From: Chrysopilus asiliformis
Taxonomy: Eukaryota; Arthropoda; Insecta; Diptera; Rhagionidae
Reading direction: 5' to 3'
Assembly (NCBI GenBank): GCA_964034945.1
Contig: OZ035960.1
Location: forward strand, 103,491,433-103,555,432
DNA: 64,000 bases
The notes under the pieces were generated by a model that had not been told where the DNA came from, made no database searches, and worked only from the letters and a program-made list of their open reading frames with translations. This document shows, piece by piece, positions 55,745-64,000 of this stretch. A program made the position numbers and the translations under genes. Positions within the stretch are counted from its first letter, which is position 1; every line of letters starts with the position of its first letter.

Positions 55745-57480
55745 TCCAATATTTTATAGTGAAATATTATCGCTTTTCGCCACATTTATTTTTTGTTTAC
55801 CACGACCAATCTCCGGTTTACAAAAATAAAAATCTGGTCATAAATAGTGACAAACGGATTTTTTTAAGCATTCACTGCTTTTCTTGTTTTTTGAAAATTC
55901 TACGGAATTCATGTAACACCACCCGATTTTATACATTTCCGTGTTATTTTCTTACAGTTTATGTGGCTTAGAATAATTACTATCGTCCGTAAAGCAAATA
56001 GGATTTGTCGGCATTAAAAACAATTTAAACAAAGAAAACCTTGAAAATAATGCATTCCGAAGCAGAAGGTATCAATTACAAGTTATTTATTTAATTTCAT
56101 TTTATTTTTGAGCCAGACATAATCACGCTGAGTGTTTCAATATACCTGAATTCCTTTGCTTATGGTTTCTTGGTATGCAATTGTGCATTCAAATGATTTT
56201 TAGTGCGAATTCTTGAAATTTTTCATCAAATCCATTATACATAAATACTATTTACAAGGTTTTTATACCTTAAAGGACTCAATATTCGAACTTAATGATA
56301 ACATCGGGCTCCCCGTTTCTAATTTAAAAGTGGGTCACATTTTATCGACAACCCCATAATAAAGTTTGAACCTAATCGAATTGTAATTCAATATAAATTG
56401 CAATTTCAATTACAATTGGTTTTTTTTGAAATTTTATTAATCTATTTTACACAAAAACACATCAAATAGGGAAAATCCTTAACAATTGGCGACTGTAACT
56501 TTTCCCCAGTTTATATCTAAATCTGTAGAAGTAGGTATGCCTGCAAATACCTAAATGTAGACCTTCGGATATCCAGTGTGAAGACTCGCACTTCGTAGCC
56601 CAAGCATGCCAATCGATACAACCAGGAAAATTCCCGTAACATTGGCACACGATGGCACTCATCCCTAGAGAAAATAATACTTAATGCAGAGTGGAAAATA
56701 GTGGGAAATTCTCATGCATTGCGCTGGATTGCACTGTAATGCATGCAAACTCGTTTATGGTGTTCGCACTGGAATGAATGAATGGAAAAAAAAATTCCTC
56801 GTTTTTCGTATGCAGTGTTGTGTTTCTTTTTCCATAAATTTAGCATTTTCCGCGCGACAAATTTGACACGGGCATGACGTTAATTTATTTTGTATTTCGC
56901 TTAATTTGTTTACATGTGTTCACAGGATATACCGTACGGGGAATGTGGTTAATGGTTCAGCCCCATTGGAGTCCATGTAATACACCCGCCATAAATATGT
57001 ATAGAGTGAAAAATTGTGATCTGAATTCAGCTTCGTATTCATTGAATAATTTACATTTGTGAATAAAAGCCAACGGAATCAGAAATTGATAAAATACTCG
57101 TACCGGATTCAGTGACATTTTTAATTTTTGATTGTGTAAATTTTTTTTTTTTGAAAGCTTAAGTAATTTGATTTCAATGACATTTGAATGGTTTGATATA
57201 GAAAATGATTTTTGGACTGTGAAGCCGTTAAGGGAAATTTATGAAATTTACAAACTCTCTCTAGTCACTGTCACTTTACCTAACCTTTTACACAATTTTT
57301 TAAGCAAAAAATAATAAAGTATCGTAACTGTATTAATGGCCGGGATCTTCAGTCTCAGTTATACTTCAAATAACACAAATCGGAGTTTAAGCAAAGTTTT
57401 TATTATAAAAAAATTGTAATTTTGGCACCAAAAATTCTCGATAAAAAGATATCTTCCGATTATCCAATGCTCTGAGGTCA
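55745..57480. other. Mostly unannotated; one exon candidate inside
   Basis: Unique-looking sequence. Apart from the exon candidate at 56551-56664, no coding structure was found. Frames at 56874-57062 and 57132-57314 (plus) are unsupported. Confidence 0.35.
56551..56664 (-). CDS. Candidate isolated internal exon, family unknown
   Basis: The minus strand has a polypyrimidine acceptor (TTATTTTCTCTAG), then 114 bases open in two frames, then a donor (TTTAG|GTATTTG). 114 is divisible by three, so either frame would be kept. One frame reads DECHRVPMLREFSWLYRLAC and continues LGYEVRVFTLDIRRSTF, with a protein-like mix of residues; the other is Cys/Trp-rich. No partner exons were found. I do not recognise the family. 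Confidence 0.25.
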
Positions 57481-57489
57481 AAATATCTG

Positions 57490-57665
57490 TCGGAAGAAGG
57501 GGGAGAGGAAGGGGAGAGGAAGGGGGAGAGGAAGGGGGAGAGGAAGGAAGAGTGAAGGGGGGAGAGGAAAGGGGGGAAGGTGGAGAGGAAGGTGGAGAGG
57601 AAGGGGGAGAGGAAGGCGGAGATGAAGGGGGAGAGGAAGGAGGAGAGGAAGGGGGGGGGGGTTGT
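57490..57665 (+). repeat. (AGGAAGGGGGAGAGG)n purine minisatellite
   Basis: About a dozen units of 12-15 bp, GGAAGGGGGAGA-like, ending in a run of ten G. The minus-strand Pro/Ser frame across it (57359-57754) is an artefact. Confidence 0.9.
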
Positions 57666-57883
57666 TGAGTAATGGTTGTTAAGTACTCCAAAATCAAATG
57701 TTTTTTGTTTGGATCAAAAGACAAAGTAGTAAAATCAAATACCAAACCATTCATTTTAAATGCAGGTTATTTAAAATCAAAAGCCTTAATTAATGTAACT
57801 GCATCTACAATTATTTAAATTAAAAGTATTAAAAACAAAAACCCAATCAGTTAATTTCACTGCCTAATAGATCGCGCTTTCTT

Positions 57884-58169
57884 AAGCCCGATTCGGACTA
57901 ACGATTGCGATTTCGATTGCGATTACGATTGCGATTGCGATTACGATTGCGATTACGATTGCGATTACGATTACGATTACGATTACGATTGCGATTACGA
58001 TTACGATTGCGATTACGATTGCGATTACGATTGCGATTACGATTGCGATTACGATTGAAGTTTCTCGATCAATAAGACCAAAGCTTTCAACGATAGGAAA
58101 ATGAAAGCTCTGATCTCATTGGTCGAGGAAGCTCAATAGTAATTGCAATCGTCAGTCTGAATTGGGCTT
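57884..58169. mobile_element. Palindromic MITE, AAGCCC family, copy 5, largest array
   Basis: The ends AAGCCCGATTCGGACTAACG and GTCAGTCTGAATTGGGCTT are inverted. The left arm has the longest GATTGCGATTAC array of the window (57903-58056, about 13 twelve-base repeats); the right arm has only about one unit. Confidence 0.85.
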
Positions 58170-58410
58170 TAAGCCCAATTTTTCGGAATTTTTTTAGCCC
58201 ATGTTTTCAGATTTTGTTTTTAAAAATCTCTTTTTTCCCAAATATTACGAGGGTATGTTTTTTCGAGATACCTCTATCATATTCGTCAAAAGAATTCATT
58301 CGTTTGAAGTTTTTGGTCTATTCATCAAATTTCTGTTAATTTTCACTCCTATGTTTTCAATGAAATATAAAATATATTATTTCTACTTTGAAATGAATAT
58401 TAAGTACTAC

Positions 58411-58670
58411 CAGTGGCGGCTTTATAGGGGAGGCAACGGAGGCATTGCGTCCTCATAACATTTCATAAAAATGTTTTTCTAACGCATGCCTTTAATTTTT
58501 TATACCATAATGGACTGTATAAAAATCTGTATGTTCAGAAAATAATAATTTAAAAGAAAATCCTATTCTCTAATGTCGAATTATCTAAAACATAAACTAC
58601 AAATTCTCTTCATAGAGGCTAGCCTCCGATTCGTTGCCTCCTCATTTCAAATATACACGAGCCGCCACTA
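58411..58670. mobile_element. CAGTGGCGGC-end MITE
   Basis: CAGTGGCGGCTTTATAGGGG with GAGGCAACGGAGGC at the left; GCCTCCGATTCGTTGCCTCC and GAGCCGCCACTA at the right. The ends suggest hAT (CAG...CTG with the last bases mutated), but I could not find a target duplication. Confidence 0.6.
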
Positions 58671-58739
58671 TATATAAACATATAAATACGTCCCATCAAT
58701 ATACACGAATAGTAAAGAAAATATATAATAAACAAGAAG

Positions 58740-59520
58740 AGGGGTTACTTTGTTGTGGCGTCGCTTCTTTCTCTGAGTAAAAATAACAATGTTTTGGTTA
58801 AAATACTTTTCATTTAAATCAAAGTACCAGGAAAACCGAGCCATACTCGGCTACCTTAAAGTCGTCCTTTTGCTGAAATTTTGGAGAGGTGAGACCTATC
58901 GATCTCACCTATTTTTAGAAAAACAAACGAGATATGTTAGAAAAACACACAGCCTAATCCACCTAACGGTGAGACGATACCTTTCTTACATATAAACTTC
59001 ATATGATGAATAAAATTGGGTATAATGTTGATTTTTTTTATAAAAAACATCAGGTTTGTAGTAAGAAAATCGAAAGCCCTTAGCCCCCTTAGTAATACTG
59101 TAAAGTTTCATTAAGATCGGACCACCCAATTCGAAGACAGCAGGCGAGGGGTATCGAGGGAGGGGAAGTCAGGTTTGTAGTGTAAAAATCGAAAGCACTT
59201 AGCCCCCTTAGTAATACTGTAAAGTTTCATTAAGATCGGACCACCCAATTCGAAAATACCTGGCGAGGGGTATCGAGGGAAAATTTCTCAGAGGTGAGAC
59301 ATATCTAGATCGATTCCTTGTCCCCGAAAATCCCTAACCACCAAGTTTCGTGAAAATCGTTAGGCAGGTTTTCGAGGTCGTTGTGCAGACAGACAGACAT
59401 TCCTCGTATTATATTATAGGATACAGAAACCGTTGGCGCAAGTTTAGCAATTTTTTTATTTGATTCAACTACTGTTTCATTGAATCTAATGACATTTTCC
59501 CCTCTGTGAAAGATTAAGAA
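58740..59520. repeat. Family H repeat, copy 2, split by a Helitron-like element
   Basis: GTTGTGGCGTCGCTTCTTTC and AAATACTTTTCATTTAAATC lie left of the insert, ACAGAAACCGTTGGCGCAAG and GACATTTTCCCCTCTGTGAA right of it. Matches 23930-24110. Confidence 0.65.
58827..59421 (-). mobile_element. Helitron-like non-autonomous element, 595 bp
   Basis: On the minus strand: 5' TCCTATAATATAATACGAGG then TGTCTGTCTGTC; 3' hairpin CCGAGTATGGCTCGG, TTTTC and CTGG before T. Flanks are A (58826) and T (59422), and the uninterrupted family H copy marks the empty site. Inside is a direct repeat of about 118 bp (TCAGGTTTGTAGT at 59050 and 59169). No Rep/helicase. Confidence 0.8.
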
Positions 59521-59524
59521 TTTT

Positions 59525-60940
59525 ATTGCGGTTAGTTCTTCACAGACAATATTGTTCCAATTCCCAAAAAGGTTCTTGTTTTTTAAGTGCTCTTGTTTGG
59601 TTAGTAGATTATAGAGTTTTCTTAATATCCATACATTTTGTGAATGTATTTGATAAAAAATTTATGAATTTACCATCTCCAAACAATGTCTGTACAAATA
59701 AATATGAAAGCCCAGAAATCTTTGATGCAAAAGTTACTAAAGAACACTCAAAGAATGTCCAAAAATTGTACAATATTTTTATTTATGGTTGTCATAAATA
59801 TTTTAAAGGTAAAGTCGTTTATTTCTTCAAACAAAAAAAAAATCTCATGACTCTTTGGAGATTTGTTTAAAAATAACATATTGAATAAATAAAGTGAAAT
59901 GGTTCTTAAAAATGAAATCATCCGACTAAACACGTGACCCCTTGAGACCGATACGCGCTAATATTCGAAATCCTCTTATATACATTTTACAAGATAAGAA
60001 AATATCCTACAACATATGGCCACTGGAGCCAAAAAAACGCAAGCAAGCCACCCACCCACCCAAATATAAAAGAGCAAACGGAATGAAAAAAAAATGAAAT
60101 AAAATGAAGGCTCGTTTTCTCCCCAATCCCCAGTGGACTGGACATCGGAAAACACTAGTAGTACTACATATGGTCACTATAAACCAAGTTTTATATTCAC
60201 AGATATATCGCCATAGAGTGTAGGTAGACTAAAAATAAAGATTCCCATATCTGCGATGGATAAAAACGTGTATCTTTAGTCCATAATACTTACATAGCTC
60301 GGTATGGTTTGGCAAATGTTAAAGGAAATGTTAGTAGATACTACATATATGTAGTAGAATATTACATATGCTACGTGCAATTGATTTTATCTGGTAGAAA
60401 AAGCCTTTCTCATATCCTCTTATTTTTATGGAACAATTTATTATTCCTCCTCCCGTGGGAAGAATTTTCTCTTGCGAAAGGATAATCACGGAAACTTTAT
60501 TGGCCATGGCCTTTACTTTTTTCCTATGTTTATGTACTATACAGCCATCCAGTATTTTCTATATCTGCGTTTCCTCCCTAAATCTCTTGCCATCTCAGTT
60601 TTCATGGCCGTATTGAATTTTACCTTTGATTTCGTAATAAGGACATGCTCGTAAATGTGACAGTCAATATCAATTCGAATGATACTTTTTTTTAACCAGT
60701 TACATACTTACACATGGGTGTAGGAGGGACATACAATAGTTACAAAAATATGGGGAAAACACTTCATAGAAAGTCGATATTGGGCATTAAATTGTGAAAG
60801 TACTATACTAGACAAAGACTATGCTTTTTTACTACTCGAAATTAAGAATGATTGAGATAAAAAAAAAAATATATTAGCCTTGCGTTTTTAATATGATACA
60901 GTTTTACTTTCTTCTAGAATGTACAATGAAGTGCCGTTAA
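59525..60940. other. No gene recognised
   Basis: AT-rich. The plus-strand frames at 59526-59870 and 60428-60654 lack known domains and splice context. Confidence 0.4.
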
Positions 60941-61074
60941 AGAAATTTTTCGAAATCACCGACACCCCCTCGGTCCCCTCGCTTTGTTTTTCCCCAACAA
61001 ACCGAAAAGTATTTTGGGATTTTTTTTGAAAAGGTTGAAATCTCGAAGTTGATTCTTAATAACTCTTCAAAAAT

Positions 61075-61240
61075 CGTTGTGATTGGGAAGGGTGTGATTG
61101 TGAAGGGGGAAATGGGGAATGGGTAGGGGGTCGGGACGATGATGAGGTACGGGGTCGAGACGGTGATTGTGAAGGGGGAGAGGAAACAAGGAGGCGGGGG
61201 AAGGGGTAAAGGACGAGGATGGGTGTGATTTGTCCCTCCT
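61075..61240 (+). repeat. G-rich low-complexity tract
   Basis: Irregular GGGGGAAATGGGGAATGGG and GTGATTGTGAAGGGGG repeats. Three overlapping minus-strand Pro/Ser frames here are artefacts. Confidence 0.7.
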
Positions 61241-61379
61241 CTCTTTCCACCCACCAAAGGTTTCCAACCTAATTCCCCCAAAAATTTTCCAAAAAATTGC
61301 GTGAAAAAATCCCAGAAAAATTCAAAAAAAAAAAAAAAATCAAAAAAAAAAAATCCCCAAAACGTTCCCGTTTCAAAAA

Positions 61380-61592
61380 GAACGCGTTGAGCTAGCGACT
61401 TAAAATTTTTTGTAAATGAGTTTTACGAAAAACGTAGTTTTCTAGCTACTCGTATGACGGGTAACTCCCATACAATTTTTTTTAAATACAGTTTTTTGAA
61501 TCTCCAACGAAGAATTTGCGCTTTTGAGGAAAAATGAATATAACAAAAATTTAAAGGTTTTTTTTGCTTTAACGGTTTTTATGTATCTCTAA
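61380..61592 (-). repeat. Family C fragment hosting a Harbinger-like insert
   Basis: Inverse family C words: GAGCTAGCGACTTAAAATTT, GACGGGTAACTCCCATACAA, AAACGGTTTTTATGTATCTC. The match resumes after 63549 (TTTTATGTGTCTTTAGCGGT), so the element at 61593-63549 interrupted it. Confidence 0.55.
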
Positions 61593-62136
61593 AGGTGCCG
61601 CTCCATATGAGAGTAAATGCCGGCGAGAACCTCTCGATAGCAGCTTCTCGCAAATGGACACGTCTCTGAGGCCCGTTTGCCCGTTTGCGCGTACTCGCAG
61701 AAACTCGCAAAAACTCGCGAGCTAGTTTCTACGAAATGTCAAAAGTGATTCTACTCTCTAGTCGACAGGCTTCCACTGAACTCTCGGAGAGTGGCTCTCG
61801 AGAACGCTAGAAGCTAGAAGCTCGATTTCGATAGTAGCGATAGAAAAATCGCCGAAATTAACTCTCAAATGGACAACCTCCTGCCAGTGATGCCAGATTG
61901 TGGTAAATTTACCTCTTTATGGTAAATCTCAACCTGAAAGGTAAAAAGGGAATTTACGAGCTCTCTAGAACAAAAAAAGGTAAATTTTGTGTTAGCGACA
62001 AACTACGAAAATTTCTCGTTTTTTTATAAATTAATGTGAATGTGGCAACGATCTAAGAACTTTAAAAGTTGACCACGATGGTATATTGATGACTTTCAAA
62101 ATAAATGTGCAGCAGCGCCACATTCAATATTACGTA

Positions 62137-62899
62137 TAGGGATGCCAACGATACCTCGATGTTTGCAAAACATCGAGGTATCGTTGAAAAATATCGAGTT
62201 TTAACCTCGATGTTGAACAGGCCGATATATCGAGGTATCGATGTTGCTATCCACGATGTTAGAACATTACTCTTCATAAAATTAGTAGAGAAACTAATTT
62301 TAGCTGATTTAATATAGCCACTCGACTTAAAGATTTGTTTCAAATTTTCTTTGATATCAATTTTCGGTTTCATCTTTCTACAAGATTTTGCAAAAAATAC
62401 CAGAGCTAGCCATGAAATTTTACAGAGAAGTTTGGTCCTGATGTGGAAATCCGTTAACCGGAAGTAACCAAAACGGCGGCTTTTTAAAAACTATGCGGTT
62501 TTTTGCGATTTATTCCGAAACTAACCATTTTCCAGTAGTCTTATGTATTACAAAACTTGGAGACACCAAAATTTGCTACATTTATGTCTTTTACTAGAAC
62601 TCCGTCATGAAGATATACCGGTATTTCAAAAAAATTAGTTTTTTGCGAATATCTCGAAAACTAACGAGTTTTTCATGGTTCAACATATAAGAAGAATTAA
62701 AACCGTGTTAATTCTACTACACCCACAGTAGAGCATCCGCCAGGTGGCTAAATTATTTATTAAATTTAACTTTTTCAAAACATCGGAAAAACATCGAGGT
62801 ATCGATGTTTTCAGGACGATGTTTTTTGATATCGATGTCGCCTTAAAAAAACATCGATTTTCGATATATCGAGGTTTTATGAACGATGTTGCATCCCTA
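62137..62899. mobile_element. TAGGGATGC-end element with CGATGTT/ATCGAGG repeats
   Basis: TAGGGATGCCAACGAT and AACGATGTTGCATCCCTA are inverted ends. ACATCGAGGTATCG-type motifs cluster in both subterminal zones (62150-62260, 62770-62890). The ends resemble hAT, but the flanking 8-mers (ATTACGTA and ATTGTATG) match at only 4 of 8 positions, so the superfamily is unsure. Confidence 0.6.
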
Positions 62900-63227
62900 A
62901 TTGTATGACATACTCCAGGGTAAAATTTACTCTGACTTACGATCTTTTTTTTTTTTTGCATTTCTTTGGACTGAAATGTCATTTGCTGTTTCAAATTTTT
63001 CCGGCCATGCTGATTGGATTTTGCATTGACGAAACTGCCGCGATTTGGTGAGAACTTTGTTTAGTCAATTATTGATATCATAATTATTTATATAACATAT
63101 TTTGCAGACAAAATATCGAAGCTATTTTAAGTTAAACCAAACATGTGTACTTTCCCATTTTTTGTGTTTTTGTGTACCTACCTAAACGCATCGTTTTCAA
63201 CATTGCGGGTCTAGTGGGACTCCTGTA

Positions 63228-63286
63228 GCAACGGACACAAACGACCAGGTATGATACCTGATCGTTTGTACCCGTTGCTGCAGGAC
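63228..63286. repeat. Short palindrome around CAGGTATGATACCTG
   Basis: CCTGTAGCAACGGACACAAA and TTTGTACCCGTTGCTGCAGG are inverted around a perfect centre. It could be a tiny MITE or a cruciform site within the Harbinger-like element. Confidence 0.6.
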
Positions 63287-63552
63287 ACTGTATATACATT
63301 TTGTGCTTTGAAATTATGTTTGTTGTACAATTTACGTGGTAATTTAGGTAAGTCTTAGGGTTTTGTCAACGTTTTGTTCCGTGGGAAAAAAAGAGGTAAA
63401 AATCGACTATTCTGTGGGAAAAAAGGGAAATTCAGGCAAATCTCGTGGTAAATTTTGCATTGAGCGTCTGGCAACACTGCCTCCTGCGAGTAACTCGCGA
63501 CAGTTTTTGAGAGTTACTGGCGTATTTACTCTCATGTGTAGCGGCACCTTAA

Positions 63553-64000
63553 CAGTTCACAACATATTTCAAAAAATGAAATGTTTTGAAAATTTCGCCA
63601 AATTCAACGAGAATGAAATTTCCTGCATTTGTTTTACGCTTTTTATGTGTCTTTAGCGGTTCCCGAGATATTTGAAAAAAAAAAATTATTTTTTACATAT
63701 TTTTACCGAAACTATATTCAAGAGGAAAGTTTTGTGTTGATCATAACTGATATTTAATGTAAATTTTCGACATTTTTAATGAATTTTCTGTATTTTTTTT
63801 CCACCTGTTCACCTTTACAACATTTTTAAACCGCATTTGTAAGGTCAAGCAAATCTAAATTACTTTTTTTTTCTTTTTTAAGATTTTGGCTTCAGTTAGT
63901 AGTAGATTAACCACTTTTACAAATTGTAAACATGTACCGTTATACAACATTTAAATTGTGGAGAAAATTGTTAAAATCGCTAACCAATAACAATTTATAA
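63553..64000. other. Family C remnant, then no gene recognised
   Basis: To about 63690 the sequence resembles family C (AACGAGAATGAAATTTCCTG; TTTAGCGGTTCCCGAGATAT). The remainder is AT-rich with nothing supported. Confidence 0.4.

Larger units (their letters stand above)
61593..63549. mobile_element. PIF/Harbinger-like element, 1957 bp, TAA duplication
   Basis: AGGTGCCGCTCCATATGAGA and TCTCATGTGTAGCGGCACCT are inverted ends, with TAA on both sides (61590-61592, 63550-63552). Arms continue with GAGAGT/ACTCTC and CGCGAGT motifs. The interior holds a second TIR element (62137-62899) and GGTAAATTT runs in both orientations near 61890 and 63440. No transposase frame was recognised. Confidence 0.75.

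Noticed and set aside
55534..55971. 145-residue plus-strand frame
   Set aside because: Begins in diverged direct repeats; composition changes midway; no known domain.
57359..57754. Pro/Ser-rich minus-strand frame
   Set aside because: Produced by a purine minisatellite.
60937..61281. Overlapping Pro-rich minus-strand frames
   Set aside because: Low-complexity G-rich tract gives three overlapping frames; none is protein-like.
1..64000. CRISPR arrays, operons, phage or bacterial defence loci
   Set aside because: Tandem repeats here lack unique equal-length spacers, genes have introns, and nothing resembles bacterial organisation.

Overview
This is a 64-kb, AT-rich, animal-type nuclear window, most likely from an insect and probably a fly. 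Three things point there: a short-intron gene for a TMEM135 family protein, the abundance of PIF/Harbinger, hAT, mariner and Helitron-like debris, and many repeats with (GTCY)n tetranucleotide tracts like those of dipteran DINE-1/mini-me elements. The species cannot be read from the sequence. There is no bacterial or organellar content, and I saw no tRNA, rRNA or CRISPR array.

The one intact cellular gene found is on the minus strand at 36841-39637. Its five coding exons (39488-39637, 38590-39402, 38389-38529, 37024-37190, 36841-36961) join in frame across four GT-AG introns into a 463-residue TMEM135-like membrane protein, about the length of the vertebrate protein (458). A polyadenylation signal follows 182 bases after the stop. 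Intron 3 holds repeat-like sequence. Two weaker gene hints are a 114-base exon candidate (56551-56664, minus) and a broken, unrecognised coding stretch (about 50364-50840, minus).

Most of the rest is layered transposon sequence whose borders can be read from terminal inverted repeats (TIRs) and target-site duplications (TSDs). The main blocks are: a 902-bp mariner-superfamily element with an in-frame deletion in its transposase (51481-52382); two copies of one non-autonomous hAT family, each with a perfect 8-bp TSD (15228-16907 and 45917-50137), carrying the same passenger elements; a third hAT element with an 8-bp TSD (18330-19104); a TIR element with the first exon of a THAP-domain protein (32881-33675); a TA-flanked element with remnants of a SAM-domain gene (28092-29692); PIF/Harbinger-like elements with TTA/TAA duplications (26795-27183, 48175-49235, 61593-63549, plus 34125-34501), one of them a 1.06-kb near-perfect palindrome; Helitron-like elements with A/T flanks (17856-18181, 24219-24878, 35094-35582, 58827-59421); and several (GTCY)n families (called A, B, C and E here), one with a strictly 122-bp tandem array behind a long hairpin.

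The nesting gives relative ages: family C and the hAT pair are old hosts, while the Helitrons, hairpin elements and palindromes lie inside them. Nearly all short open reading frames in the window are chance frames inside these repeats. No new gene system was found. The most unusual objects are the giant palindrome, the hAT pair with passengers, the SAM/THAP/MADF gene fragments inside transposons, and a Helitron-like insert with a 3'-type end on both sides.
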